In this document: positions 1-13,190 of the stretch, piece after piece
Position numbering within the stretch: position 1 is the first letter of the stretch
Layout of the letters: the number at the start of each line of letters is the position of its first letter
Assembly: GCF_036711975.1 (NCBI RefSeq)
Contig: NC_091967.1
Coordinates: 8,122,001 to 8,186,000 of the forward strand
Reading direction: 5' to 3'
From: Onthophagus taurus
Taxonomy: Eukaryota > Arthropoda > Insecta > Coleoptera > Scarabaeidae
Length of the DNA: 64,000 nt
Program-made: the position numbers and the translations under genes
The notes under the pieces: model-generated
The model's database searches: none
Seen by the model: the letters and a program-made list of their open reading frames with translations, nothing else
What the model was told of the DNA's origin: nothing

Positions 1-1377
1 ATAAAACTGACTGTATGGGTGCCATTGTAAACGTTTCGAATGCGCTTTGTTCGGCGACAAAGAGTCCAATAAGCTCAGTTTTGCAAACTCGCATTTTTCC
101 GAATCATTTGAAATCAATTTATTAGCCGCCTCCGGTTTCGACTGGTCATCGTACCATAAAATCAATTTGCAATGTTTACACGCCATAAAATAAACACATA
201 GAATCGTCGTTCTACGCTTTATAGATTTTAGATTAGCGCGAATTCGGTCTCCGCCGAGTTTTTAGTACCTGAAAAAGTAACCCCGAAAACGAATTGTGTC
301 GTTATTGTTTATCGTTAACCCGCCGCGCTAAATCCGACCCTGTAATCGTTTAGAACCGTTTTATCCGTCGTTCTTTTCTGTTTATTTAACGCAGATGGAA
401 TAATTTTATTGGATAATAACCGTTTTATATTGTTAATAATAATAATAGATAAATTATTTTTAATTTTTTGTTTGCGTTGAAATGTAAGGTTAACTTTAAG
501 GTTTAGTTTCGTTTTTGATATCTCCATTATTCCGATGGTGTATACGAAAGCGGTTTTGTTGTTGGACGTTGGTTGTGGCGCGCGAGTCCAGATCCCAAGA
601 TTCCGATTATGATTATATTCATGACGTTAAGTGGGTTTATGTTGGTTAAATTAAACTTAACCCAACCACAATCTCCGTCTTTCTTTCTCATCTCACATCT
701 CATTTTCTCTCGCCCTCGGTCATCAATCGATCGATTTACTCCATCTACCGGCTAATACGAGTAATTACGGCGCCCTTATTAATTAAAATTAACTAATTTC
801 GCTTTCTATTTTTATTATTTATTTGTAACTTTCCTTTATTTATTATTATTTTTTGTGGGAGGTCGATTGTGTACTTATTGATGCGGTGCGATTTGCATAC
901 TTAATATTAAATTAGGAGTAATTAGTAGAACTGTCGTAAGATATCCAAACGAAAAACCAGTTTGTTATCTCTATCCAAAACGCAAGGAAAAACGTCGGTT
1001 GAAAAGAGACGGAACGTGATAGAGTGGTACGTTTGAATATCGACGAGGTGGCAAAGCACATTTAGAAATTGGCTCTATCGCTAGGATGTAAATTAGAAAC
1101 GTTCGTCGGGACATTAATTACTTCTCCAAACGATTTCATTAGGAAAAGTCGATCCTAATGTATGTACTCGATTGCGGGTTATTTATTCTCTTTTCGTTGT
1201 TTGTTATTTCTAAATCGGTTTAAACGTGTAACGATTATTAATGCGACTTATAATTAAATCGTTTTCTAATTTATATTATCGAAAAAGTGTTGCAAAACTA
1301 CAGTTTCCAATCTTATAATCCTTATTAACGCCATCTAACGAAATCTAATAATACTAAAACAATTTTCATCATAACCG
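1..1377. other. Intergenic sequence, no gene seen
   Basis: AT-rich sequence with scattered TAATTA-type motifs and short GC-richer stretches. Open frames here are short, lack splice-supported continuation and look like no protein family I know. No RNA gene or repeat with clear boundaries was found. Confidence 0.6.
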
Positions 1378-1948
1378 ATGGGGTCATACACACTTATTAA
1401 ATTTAGAGAAAATTTTTACGTCAAACGATATATGCAAGTATATGCATGAACACAAAGTAAAAGAAATATTTTGATCAATTTTATATTTTGCGTAATTTGA
1501 AGTGAAAAATAGCAAATATTCAAACGAAATAATTTCGCGGCTTTTCTGTGACGTAGGAACCGCACTGCCTAAAACAAGTTAAATTGTCCGTTAGATAGCG
1601 CTTGCGGTGTGACAGTGTCAAAACAAAACCATGGATGTAATAGAGTGTCTCTATTACATCCATGAACAAAACATAATAAACATAACCTACAAACACTCTA
1701 TCTCTTTTCAATACAACCTAAATGACGTTCATCTCTTTCTTGCATTTGAGCGGGGTGCAGGGGACGCAAAGGTGGATACGTACGTCATCAACGCGGGAAT
1801 TTTAAAAGCGCATATGGGTATATAAATTTTCAACAATTTTTTTAACAATGATTTTGTTCGAAAATATTCAAAAAAAAAATAACGGTAACTATATTTTTAA
1901 ACAAACTTTCAGAAAATATAATAAAAAAAAAATTGTGTATGACCCCAT
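1378..1948. mobile_element. Non-autonomous TIR element (MITE-like), about 571 bp
   Basis: The two ends carry the same 15-bp sequence in inverted orientation: ATGGGGTCATACACA at 1378-1392 and its reverse complement at 1934-1948. The interior is AT-rich and non-coding and contains a perfect 16-bp-arm hairpin. No target-site duplication is obvious, so the boundaries come from the inverted repeats alone. Superfamily not recognised. Confidence 0.6.
1631..1665. repeat. Perfect hairpin, 16-bp arms with 3-nt loop
   Basis: CATGGATGTAATAGAG (1631-1646) is followed by TGT and then by its exact reverse complement (1650-1665). It sits in the middle of the TIR element at 1378-1948. A perfect inverted repeat with so short a loop in otherwise diverged sequence suggests a recent origin or a structural role. 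Confidence 0.9.
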
Positions 1949-2105
1949 TATATTATATGTGTCAATTGATTTAATTTCCTATTTTTATATTAAGTGAAAA
2001 GTTTTTCGAGCATTCAAAGACAGCAACAAATTGACTTTTGAGATAATAGTAAGTTAGAAATCAATATGTGAGATGTGAAACTACAAAGTTGATTCAGTTT
2101 TATCT

Positions 2106-2410
2106 CTGTCAACATGACATTTTCATCTGTCATTTTTACTTTTTCGTTATCGACATGATTTTTGTCATTTCTATCTGTCAATTTAATATTTCATATATCA
2201 ATTTAGTTCTTTATTTGTTATATTGTTGTTTCCTGTCAACATGATACTTAAATCTATCAATTTTATGTCATTTAAAAATTGACATTTCAAAAGCCAACCT
2301 GTCATTCTTGTCCGTCAATGTAATTTCGTATGCCATCATAACATTATCTGTCAACATGACATTTTCATCTCATCATTTCGTCATTTTGACTTCTTCGTTA
2401 TCAACATGAC
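2106..2410. repeat. Degenerate direct repeats of a TGTCAACATGACA motif
   Basis: CTGTCAACATGACATTTTCA occurs at 2106 and again at 2348, each followed by a related CGTTATC(A/G)ACATGA tract. Weaker copies such as CTGTCAACATGATACTT lie between them. No coding potential. Confidence 0.7.
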
Positions 2411-2504
2411 TTGCTGTTGAAATATGACTTTTTAAATATATTTTTAATATTATTTCATATATTAGTGTAATTCTAGTTCTCTACAAAAAAAGCTCTTTTT
2501 TTTA

Positions 2505-2620
2505 CACGTAGATTGTGTTAGTTCTAGTTTTAGTTCAATGAAAAATATGCAACAATCTAACGTTGAATAACAACTAGAACTAACACTAGACCTAGAACTA
2601 GAAAGTTTCGAGTTTAGCTG
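2505..2620. repeat. Fragment of the CTAG-rich palindrome family
   Basis: Contains GTTAGTTCTAGTTTTAGTTC, then an AACAATCTAACG spacer, then CTAGAACTAACACTAGACC and CTAGAACTAGAAAGTTTCG. These are the flanks and spacer seen in the larger arrays (compare 40,545-40,630). The TTTAGCCG core is only half present (GAGTTTAGCTG). Confidence 0.75.
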
Positions 2621-2635
2621 TTTGTCTTCAAGCGC

Positions 2636-3020
2636 AGGGAAATCTTAGATTCTATAATATTAATAATTCGAAAAAAATATGTTAATGAAAATTGTTACTG
2701 ATTTAATTCTAAATAAGATTTATTCGAAAAATTTTCTGATTCAAACAATAATAATTGTGATAACCTCAAAAAAAGTATTTTTTATATCAGTATACAGCGC
2801 CATCTACTGGCCATATCAATTTTTTTAATTAAAATTATCGGTTATAAATCGTATTTTAAACAAATTTTATCTGAAGCGATTTTTGGTAAAATTGAATTTT
2901 CATCGTACAATTCACAGGGAAATTTTAAATTCTATAATATTAATAATTCGAAAAAAATATATTAATAAAAATTGTTACTGGTTTAATTCTAAACAAGATT
3001 TATTCGAAAAAATGTTCTGT
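2636..3020. repeat. Pair of about 105-bp direct repeats 279 bp apart
   Basis: A block beginning CAGGGAAAT at 2636 recurs at 2915 with about 90% identity by eye. Both copies hold TTCTATAATATTAATAATTC and then GATTTATTCGAAAAA. The spacer holds the short phrase CAGCGCCATCTACTGG, similar to scattered phrases elsewhere in the window. Probably two related insertions or a local duplication; no coding content. Confidence 0.75.
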
Positions 3021-6000
3021 ATTTCAAATAAAAAGATAGATAGATAAAATAATTGTAAAATAAAGATTTTTTTAGTTATTTTAAACGTTACGGATACAAA
3101 TTGGGGATTGAAATGGGCACGTTCGGAGACGCATTCGAAGAAATCGACACCGTCGAAACATTGAACGCGGTGATTTGTATGATCGTCCGTCTGCCCACAA
3201 AATGGCTTTCGTAATTGTTTACCGACGTCGAGCACGCGTTTCCAAAGATAAATTTCAACGGTCACGAAACGAGGGGGTTCCACTCCTCTTTGACGACTGA
3301 CTGACTTGACTGACTGTAGTTATACGTTTTTTACGTGACCGAAAAGATTTACCTACTTAATACGCGCCATCCATTAATAATGGATTAGAAACATATTCAA
3401 GGAATTCATAGTCGTAAATCAAAAACGTTTTTTTTTATATTGACAAGATTCTAGACATTGAATTTTGTAGTTGTGAAATTGTCACACTCGTTACATAATG
3501 TTATGGAAGGCTCGATAAATAATTTACAAACAACAAAAATTCAAGACGAATATTGCTTAAACATCAGAGAATTTTAATGTTCCTGGTTAATAATCGTAGA
3601 TGAAGGCGTTTTTGATTGCTACCATCTTATTGACCACCTATTCCGCTCCGGAGTTCCATCATTCTTGATCGCAGCCCTAAATTTGATACTTGTAAGTTGA
3701 GGCATAATTTGTCTCTACTAGAACAATGTATGGAATCACCCTGTATATAACGGTTTTGGATGCATCCTTTTTCTCCCGTTTAATGAAGTATTATATGAGT
3801 TTAGGAGGACTTCAGGACATATAATTACGGTAGTTTTTAGTTTCCGCTTGGAACTGCGTTTTTTGTGCATTTTCAGCTTTTAGCTGTGCTCATCTTTAAT
3901 GAACAGGAAGTTTTGAGAGATTTACTAGAATCTAACAACATCTGGTGACGTTTTAGCAATTCTGCCGAATGGCTACATCTCCCCCATAGTTCTTTCCCCA
4001 ATCCCAGAGCATCTCTTACATTCCGCGGGTGATATGCTATTTCCAGAATTGTATCGATATGATTTAAGGCAATTACAACGAAATATCGCAACATAATTAA
4101 GGAGACCTACATTCCCATATACACTATGCTAGGATCTCTCGTGGTGCTTGAAGTACGATTTATCGGACTGTACATAGAGTATATTGATTTAAGTCTATGA
4201 GGACACCTCACTTTTGAGCCAACCTTGCCTGAATATATAATGCGAAGCCACACTTTCAAAACGCACGTTAAACACTTTAAACAAATGTCTGCCCCAAATC
4301 CAGTTTGTCTGAACCTCGTTTGTTACAACAGGTTGAAACACTAGAATATCAGGTTCATTTGAGTACGTGAGGTTGACTTTGTGTTTGTATCATCAAGGCT
4401 GACACGTTGATTGTAGGACTTCGCTGATAGGGACATCGTCATATTCAGACCTTGACACATTCTGTGCCCAGAGCCATTCTCAGGCTCGTTCTATGAGGTC
4501 ATATAGCGAATACCCATCCATATATAGGATGTTACTTCATACTCCTAACATAATGGGTGCATGCCCAACCATTAAATCACCGATGGGGTTATTTTACTCG
4601 CACTAGCTGGAATTTTTTCACTATGTCTTCAGAGTACTGGGTAGAAATTACTTGGCGATAAAACCCATCTTTAGCTGTCAGAGGAATATTGACGAAGACA
4701 TCATGCTAACATCAAATATTATAGACAAGATTCAAAATAAATTTGCACCTCTAACAAGAGTCACATTTGATATCACACCCCATTTGTTCTCTTTCTTTTA
4801 TAGATGGTGATTTGATGTAGTTTTCTGACAGTCTAACTCGTCTTTTTAGCAAACGGTCTTCTTCTTTGCAAATTTTGCACACACCTTTGATTTTGATTAT
4901 CTACTTTCTATAAGACCCATCGTGATATTCCTACTTCTTCAACGAAGTCGACCACACTCGTTGACTCGTCGTCATAACAAGAGAAAAGTAACACCATTAT
5001 TGATTCCTTATATGATCGTTATTTCTGGATTTTCGTAGATTTTTTTTGTAGCTGCTAGACCACCGGGAAAGTTCTGTCACTTTGTTAGTGCTCTTACACA
5101 GAAAGTGTAAGATCTAGCGAGAATTTTCACCGAAGTATTTTAGGTTCATATTGGATCAAAAAACCTAACCAATTTGAATTAAATAATTTTTCATTAATCT
5201 TTTTTAGAACCAAAAAAAAAATCATGTCCAATTATAATTTCAATTCACGACTTCGCCAGGTAATAAACGCCAAAGAGAAGACGATTACTCGTTTCCTTTA
5301 TTCGTCATTTCGGTGGCGTTCTCGGTTTTTAGTATTCGACGGTCGTGTAATGGTGGTATTAAAAGTCACAATAAATAAGAATAATTTTGTGGGATGAATT
5401 TTTTAATTTTTCCATATATTTTTTTTCAGAAAGCTTTTAAATTTAAATAATAACGTCTTTTAAAAGTTACGTATTCCGAGAAACCGATAAACGATTCGAA
5501 AAATAATCAACGAAATAAATTTAAAATTCGAATCAAAACACCAACTTGCGTTGTATACACATCTCTTTATATTATAAAATACGCCACAAATTACAGTAAG
5601 ACATGGCTTACACTCGATGAATTAAACAGGAGAATCGCGGAATCAAACTCGGTTTGAATATAAATCGATGATGCCGAAGCGAGAAAGAATATTCGAACGG
5701 GAATGAAAAAAGGATGCAGAAAGAAAAAAGAACGAGAATAGAAACGAAAGATAAAGAAGAAAAGACACGTTATATTCAGACCTACAGGAAAAATACATCA
5801 TCAGTTGATTACACCTCGTAAAAAAGGTGGATGTGAGCGGGGATTTTAATTTATTACCACTATTGGCACCATTGTTAACTGCGGGCGCCGTACGCATACT
5901 AAGCAGGGACCCCACAGGGGCCAACAAAAAAGAATAAAATTCTCCCAAATTGCCATTCTAACAGCGTTCATCATCTAAATCTGCATATCCTGCTCAAAGT

Positions 6001-6990
6001 TATTAGTGTACCATAACTAGGATGTGTACAATATCTTTATCGCAACGCGGCTTTTCGTCGTTTTATGTAAACGCGGCTTTTATCATGCCCGGATCGTAGC
6101 GCATGGGGCATTGTTTAGATGCTTTGATCGTGGGTTGCGATTACTCGAAAAAGGCTCGGCCTCTCAAGACCATTTACTATGTCCATGGAGGGTTTTATTT
6201 GTATTATCTCTTTTTGTCTGCTTTCTTAACACTTCCTTAAACTCATAACTTATTTCTTAGTACTACTATGATGCGTTAGAGTATGTAAAAAATATTATAA
6301 AGGTGCGGGTTTTCGATTTTCTCATTAGCACATCATAAACTAACAAAGGCCACAAATAATGGGGCCCCCTAACCGAATCAATTTCGACTAATCCCTTTTT
6401 GATTTATAGAGAGACACCTGGCACCCGATTTAGTCTGGTCGAAAAAAAAATGGAAAAATAAAAAAAAGGATTTGAGTTGTGCCGAAACACAACCAATAAT
6501 AGCAATAATATCGAAGACCCTAACCAAACCACAAAAAAAAGAAAAATTAAAATAAAAAAAAACAACAGCTTCGGGGCCAGATCCAAATCGAAACCCCTCG
6601 AAGAAAAGAAATCGGCGTTGTGTAGGGATGAAGAAAAAAAATCCAACAACTTATTATTTATTATTCCGTATATTACAACAAACAACCGGCGATAATATAC
6701 ACGGAACGTATTCATTGGGGCGACGCCTCTTTTCGAAGCTGACTCTTTCTTGGGCTGCTGCCGGCCGGGTCTCAGACCCAAACACCTATGGAGTTTGAAA
6801 ATTTATTTAATGAGCTAAAAAAACAATATTTCAACCGGTCGTATTGGTTAGTGATAATTTATTACGTCCGCAGAGAAAGATAGACGATCGTTTTTAAATG
6901 GATGGTGTAAAAGAGATGGAACTAAAAACCGAAGACCATGGAATGCCAATGATTCACGATACGACGAAAGCCGATGTTCAAGATGTTTTT
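3021..6990. other. Intergenic sequence, no gene recognised
   Basis: Mixed unique sequence and unclassified possible repeats. The stretch 3,600-5,150 is more balanced in base composition and could be an old transposon copy, but I find no transposase, RT or integrase motif in it. The open frames are short and family-less. Confidence 0.5.
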
Positions 6991-6991
6991 A

Positions 6992-7092
6992 AGTGTGTGT
7001 GCGTGCGCGCGCGCCCTCATCTCTCTCTCTCTCCTTCTTTTCTTTCTTTCCATTCCTTCTTTCTATCTTTCCTTCTTTCTTTCCTTATATTT
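6992..7092. repeat. GT/GC then CT/TTCC microsatellite tract
   Basis: A run of GTGTGTGTGCGTGCGCGCGC is followed directly by (CT)n and then TTCT/TTCC repeats. The open frames across it in several phases are low-complexity artefacts. Confidence 0.9.
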
Positions 7093-8839
7093 GTATACAT
7101 ATAAATATATTCAGCGAAAGAATAAAGAAAGAGAGAAGAAATTTTTTTATTACTTCTTTTACCCTTGTGTTTGGTTTCGACGAGAACAAATGGATGTTAC
7201 ACTTCTAGCAGTTTCGGGTTGTTTATAGCCGCCGTCGATTTACCTTTATTTATTTTTTTGGTTTCGCCCTCGAAATCTTCGTTTCTTCGCTTTAAAAAAA
7301 CAAAACGTTCACCAAATCACCACCGTTTCATTTGTAAAACCCTTGTTTTTCTTGTTTAATGAAACCAGTTTCCGGTGACCGCCCTTTTTCGTTTAAGGCA
7401 ATCAACAAGTTTAAGATTACCACTAATTGATACTAATATTAACGATGTTTACAAATTTAGATTTTTTTATTGGTTTGGTAACTTAAATTTTAAGATATTC
7501 TTAATTTTATTTATAAATATAACTATGTTAAGTACATAAAGTTAGTAAATTGTGTTTTTATGGTGAATATGTCAGTTTAAGAAACGAAGGAAATGAGATA
7601 AAAAAAAAGCATATGTCATTTTTATCAATGTCGGTAAAGTAGTATTCTTGTTGAAGATATGTCAAAAAAGCTGTCATTTAATGACGTTTAAGAAGAAAAA
7701 TGTTTATGTCTCGGTTATTTTCAAGTTATTATTATCATTATTTTTTTTAGGTATAGAACTAGGAATACGGGAGGTTTTCTACGTCCAAGAGATGTGTAAA
7801 TAGATCAGAGAATTAGAGGCCATTACGATTCACGATGCGGCGGAAAGCTTAAAAAGACTGTAGTTGGAAGCATGTAGAGAGGAATACATATTTAGCAATG
7901 ACAGGAAAAGCTGAAGGACACTGGAAAAATGCTGTAATAGTAAAAAAGGTGTGATGGTCGAAGGAAGCGATGAGTTACGAGTGAATGTGGTTAAGAGGCT
8001 GGAAGGACATAAAATTGAATTCAATGGGGAAGTTTTTGATAGACGGTGATTCCTGGATAGATATTAACTTGACGAAGACCCTACCCAACTCGCTCAAACG
8101 GAAAGTTTATAATTTATTTATAAAGGAATGTTAGGAGAGAAGAAAATGTTTTATCAAATCTCCTTGACAAATTTAGTCAAAGAAGCAAGGGTTCCCTCAG
8201 AGGTTAGTTAACAACTTGGTACTCGATGTGACTGCGGCATTAAGTAAAATGTGATTTTTAAGGTATTCATACAACTTGTTAATCACAGCTTAACGCTTCC
8301 ATGCTTAAGTTGCCTTCAAAACACATATCTTCATATATAGCTCTATATACATACTATGAAGGTGGACACAGAGGATACATATTCATAAACACATTTACAG
8401 AGGAAGAAGCTAACTAATAAGCGGCATAGAGAGCCAAGAGCAAGACCCTGGAGGATTTTAAAGTAGGATGTTAAGGGAAATTAATAAGTTTAGATGTGCT
8501 ATTCTTAATATAGTCACAAACGCCTTTTTTTACAACGATTATTAGTCTCAAGACTATAGGCTTGATTTATAAGGCTCTCAGCCCTTATGATGTTGCTTCT
8601 GCGCTGAAACGTTTGGGATACACACAACTAGTTGAATCGGATTGGGGTTTAATCAACTAAACCCTTTTCGAAGTTTATTTTATACTGTCAACGGAAGTCG
8701 ATCAGATCTGCGTGCTTCAGTAGGCATTTAAGTGAGTTTTAAAAAATTGTCATGCAATAAAACATGGATTTCTTTATGTATATCCATATACTATATAGGT
8801 GTTTCATAATATATGCGCAGGACTTCAGGTTGTGATAGC
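7093..8839. other. Intergenic sequence, no gene seen
   Basis: AT-rich with long A and T runs. The part 7,745-8,045 has more even composition but gives no recognisable protein in any frame. Confidence 0.5.
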
Positions 8840-9355
8840 TTATCCAAAAATTTAAAAAAAAAGTTTCTGATCGCCCAGTACCACCCCATAACTTGTTTCT
8901 ACGCATTCACCAACGACTATGGGAAAATGGAAGTTTTAAAAGGAATACTGCTGATAATGGGCGACCTATGGAAGTTGCAAATCCCCAAGTAGAAGAGGCT
9001 GTCCTCAACGAAATGGATGACAATTCGACCACAACACCAGAAAAATTGCTCACTACTTAAACCTATCTCACTCGACGGTTTGGAGAATTTTAAAAAGGCA
9101 ACTTTTGTATCCCTACCATATCTAAAGAGTACAAGCCTGCAAGATAAAATTGCTCAAAATCCTAAGTTTGGAGCCGAAGTTCTGTTTACTGATGAAGCAT
9201 CTTTCTCGAAGGATGGTATTTTCAATTTTCACAATAACCACATATGGCTAGAAGAAAATCCACATGAAATTGCAGAAGGCCATCATCAGCAACAATTTTC
9301 CGTAAATGTTTTGGTGACATTTCCAACATTTAATTTAACTGTGTATGATTTGTAA
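8840..9355 (+). pseudogene. Decayed Tc1/mariner-type transposase
   Basis: The plus strand spells pieces of a DDE transposase in shifting frames. First comes RPMEVANPQVEEAVLNEM, a DNA-binding-region piece. A later frame has LFTDEASFSKDGIFNFHNNH followed by IWLEENPHE and HHQQQFSVNV. This matches the typical (L)FTDEA.F...G..N..N.H.W...NP pattern around the second catalytic Asp of insect mariner-like transposases. Several frameshifts and stops occur and the C-terminal third is missing after 9355, so it is dead. Terminal repeats were not found. Confidence 0.8.
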
Positions 9356-12318
9356 TTGTTTTTTTTTTAATTATGAAGTTAATGTTTGCTTTTGTTACTT
9401 GTTCTAACGTTTTAGTCAAATAAAATTTTTATTTCAAAAAATTGACCATGTTTTTCAACATAAAAGTTGATTTTTCTAGAAAACGGTCAACTTTAGAGCT
9501 CATGAGCTACAGTACCTGTTTTGTGTAGAAAACATTGACGGTTCAAATGGGCGTCTCAAAACCGTACTTTTTCCAGTGGCGTAGAAGTTGAGGAGAAAAG
9601 CAACCACTACCCCTTCAAAATCTTCACCAATTATGACTTAACTTTCCTGTATATTCGCAAAGTGAAGTGTATGCTTCCAATTAAATCGAAACTCCATTTA
9701 GACCCTTGCGACGATGGCATCAAACCTCCAACCAACAAACTTTTACCCATAATTTCCTATCTACTGTCTTAGCTGATATCTTCCTTATTATTAGAGATAG
9801 TTAAAAACTAAATGCACAATTTGAAAACTTGATTATTTCTCCATCTAAATTCGGGGTTTCGTCTGCCGATAAGTTGATACTAACTAAGATCAATAAAAAA
9901 TGAAGAACACAAAATGCAGGGTATTTACAAGCTAATCACCACAGCTTGATTTGCCAGGAAGTTAAAAAAAACTGTAGCTCGTTCCATGTTTGGCTACAAT
10001 CTGAACCCATTGTATTATTAATGTAGAAGCGTTTGCGTCAAAGAATCTGCACTGAATTAGATGTTTGAGTCAAGTATCTTTTTTGTGCTACAACACTGCA
10101 CGATGACATTCAGGAAAAAAATCTAAAACTTAGGTTATGTTTATGACAGTTAATTTGACATTGTTTTTCAGAATGTCAACAAACAATTTTCACTCAATTT
10201 ATAGGTTATCTTAATAAAAAATATTTATCTACAATAAATAACAACAAATAACAGGTAAGTGTAGACTTTATAATGAAATATTACCCGCAAATCATGTTAT
10301 TACACCTTGTAAAATTAATAATCTCGTCTTGAACCGGATTTTCCTTAACCCCCCCAGTCTCAATTTAATAAAAAAAACCCCTCCGATAAGTGGTTGATGA
10401 CCAGATACGGTACTTTCAAGGAAATAACCGTCAATTCTTAACCAATTATCGCCGTCGTATCCGAGAGAGGCGCACTTTTGAAAAATAAAACGGACACGAC
10501 TACAAGATAGGGGGCAGAAACTCACCTTTTCTCTCTCCCTTTATCTGTCTTTCTCTTTGTCTGGGGGTACGATAAAGAAGAAGGTACAGCGGAGGAGGCC
10601 CCCGCCGAATCCGGTGGGTGTGCTCGCGAGGTTATAATGAATCGACTCGACTCGGGGGCCGGTAAAGTGTTGTATTAACAAAGAGTGGTGTCGGGTATAA
10701 ACAACGGGGCCCAACCTCGGCCCTGGAGACGCAAAGGACGGAGACGACGACGACGACGCCGCGCGGTTCTCCACCGTCCAATATATCAAACGGCGGGCAG
10801 GTTATCATTATCGTACATAAATACACACGGAGCCCAACACTGGTTGGCCGACGCTCCGTGCGCAATCAATTTCAACTTCTTCGAAGACGATGCCACAGAC
10901 ACTCAACAGTGTATGTGTGTGCGTGTGTCTTTGTTGAGACGGTTGCAGACTTTGTCGTCGTCGTCGTCGCAAGAGGCGTTGTTGTTCCTTCTTCTTCTTC
11001 TTCTTTATCGTGTTGTCTTTCATTTGAAAGCCCCCGCCAAAAGAGGAGCTTTCGATGTGGACCTTCCCTCGAATGGGGTCTCCGCCCCGTTCTCTTTCCC
11101 GAAATGGGAAGGGATAAACTAAATTATTTAATGAATTATTAGAAATTAATATTTTATTCTTTTATAATAATTAATCCTTTAAAAAAAATAATTCAAATAT
11201 AAATCAAAAAAACCGAAAATGAAATAAATAATAAAATTGAAAATAAGTGGTCAGTTCCAAGTAAAACCGTCAATAAACAAGCTGTTGAATTGGTTTTTTA
11301 CATACACACGCAAGTTAAAGAATAAGAGAGTGTGAAGAAAGAGACGAAATCGAAGAAGAAGACGGTGCTCATTAGCGTTGCGGTTCGGGGGGGCCGTAAA
11401 TAAAATTTTGGACGCGGCGACGACAAAAAGACGGCCCCGGAACGCGCCTGTAATGGCGCTAAAGTATAAATAATTCAGACGAGCTCGCCGCTCTTTCGCC
11501 GCGCCCCGGAGCGAAAAAATTGCATTAAAATTCGGAGCCCGCGGGCACCCAATTCCCTCGACCACATCCCGGCCAGCCCCCCTCATCTCCCACTTTAACA
11601 ACGCTGAATAATGATTAATGGTGCCGCGATACGTTAAGTACCTCGAAAGTGACCGCTTTTTGTTTGTAGAAAGAGACGTTTTAAAAATTACTACATGAAT
11701 CAATCAATAAAACAACTTAAAAAGAAAACGAAACATCCGAAAAGGATACAAGAATATTAACAGTTACACATTAATCCTTCTTTTATCTCATTAACAGATA
11801 TAATCTTTTTATCTCCTTAACTAATTTTACAAATTTAAAAGGAAACTTTTAAGAAAGATACAGATTTTGTAAAGGAAGAAGAGGATTTTTTTTTCTTAAT
11901 TTAATCCCGTTTTAAACCAATTAGGAGACGCGGTGGCTCTTGTATCTATTACCTTTTTGACTTCGCGATGTTAAGTCCTGCGGAAGGACGACGAAGGACA
12001 ATGAGCCACCCAAGTGCTGCTGGGTGCGAGAGGATCAGATCAGGTATAATACGAAAAGGGGCTCTACTTTGAAATTGAAACCCCAACGACCCGACGCTTT
12101 TAAAGCTTAAAAACGCGTTAAAACTAATACGGTTTTCGTGGAACACGTTTAACGGAGCAGAGAAAGATATTTTCAAAATCCACTTTAGTCTTTGTACGAA
12201 ATTAAAAATGAAGAAAAGATATATATTGGTTAAATTTACATTTAGAAAAGTAAATTTGAAGTGCTCTAGTTGCTACATACTTTAAATGTTATGGAAAATT
12301 CATATCTAATTAAAAGTA
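9356..12318. other. Intergenic sequence with GC-rich island around 10,520-11,100
   Basis: No exon found. The island contains trinucleotide tracts (GAC/GTC and TTC runs near 10,735-10,760 and 10,950-11,005) and CA/GT repeats. Arginine- or serine-rich translations from it are low-complexity artefacts. A second island lies at about 11,380-11,590. AT-rich sequence separates them. Confidence 0.5.
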
Positions 12319-13190
12319 GACCTAGTGTTAGTTCTAGTTTTACTTGTTATTTAGTGCTATGTTGTATTATATTTTTATTGAACTAAAACTAGATAGTAGA
12401 GGAGGACTAGATATTGCTGGGGAAAAAATTGATTCTACTGGAAGAAGACAATTAACAGTTGGCAGAAGATCAGATATTATTGGGAAAGTATTAAATACTG
12501 CTAATGGAAGATTAGACGCTGCTGGAAAAGACTAGATACTGCTGCAATAGTATTCGGCTGAGAATAAACACTGCTGAAAGGATACTAGGAACTTCTGGAA
12601 AAGTAATATGTGTTTTCTTGTTTTTTAGACATTGTTGAGTATTAATCAATAAAACAATTTGTTGCACTTGTTAACGATGGCAGTATTTATAAGATATATT
12701 TAGACATATTTAAGATATCACTATGTTGCATATTTTATTGCATTAAAACTAGAACTAACACTAGACCTAGGACTAGAATCATTCGGGTTTAGCCGTCTTG
12801 AGAGACGTGCGGCTAAACCCGAATGGTTCTAGTTCTAGGTCTAGTGTTAGTTCTAGTTTTACACTAGCACTATCACTAGAACTAACACTAGACCGAGAAT
12901 TAGAAACATTCGGATTTAGCCGTCTTAACAGACGTGCGGCTAAACTCGAATGTTTCTAGTTCGAGGTCTAGTGTTAGTTGTAGTTTTACTTGTTATTCGG
13001 TGCTATATTGTTCTAAATCTTTATTGAACTAAATGCAGAACTAACACTAGACCTAAAACTAGAAACATTCGGATTTAGCCGTCTTAAGAGACGTACGGCT
13101 AAACCCGAATGTTTCTAGTCCTAGGTATAGTGTTAGTTCTAATACTAATGTTAGTGCTAGTTTTACTTGTTATTCAGTGCTATATTGGCA
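12319..13190. repeat. Palindrome array A of the CTAG-rich family
   Basis: Three imperfect palindromes lie at about 12,745-12,860, 12,875-12,987 and 13,035-13,141. Each has the form CTAGAACTAACACTAGACC, then CATTCGG(G/A)TTTAGCCG, a short GTCTTnAnAGACG loop region, CGGCTAAACCCGAATG, and finally the inverse of the first part. Spacers share TTACTTGTTATTCGGTGCTAT and TTTATTGAACTAAA. The left part, 12,390-12,610, is a decayed stretch with repeated CTGCTGG/CTACTGG-like phrases. No protein is encoded. Confidence 0.9.

Noticed and set aside
6404-6781. Open frame rich in Phe and Leu on the minus strand
   Set aside because: Read from A-rich tracts; the opposing frame is Lys/Asn-rich, a low-complexity signature.
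10685-11142. Arginine- and serine-rich open frames on both strands
   Set aside because: Produced by GAC, GTC and TTC trinucleotide tracts read in several frames.
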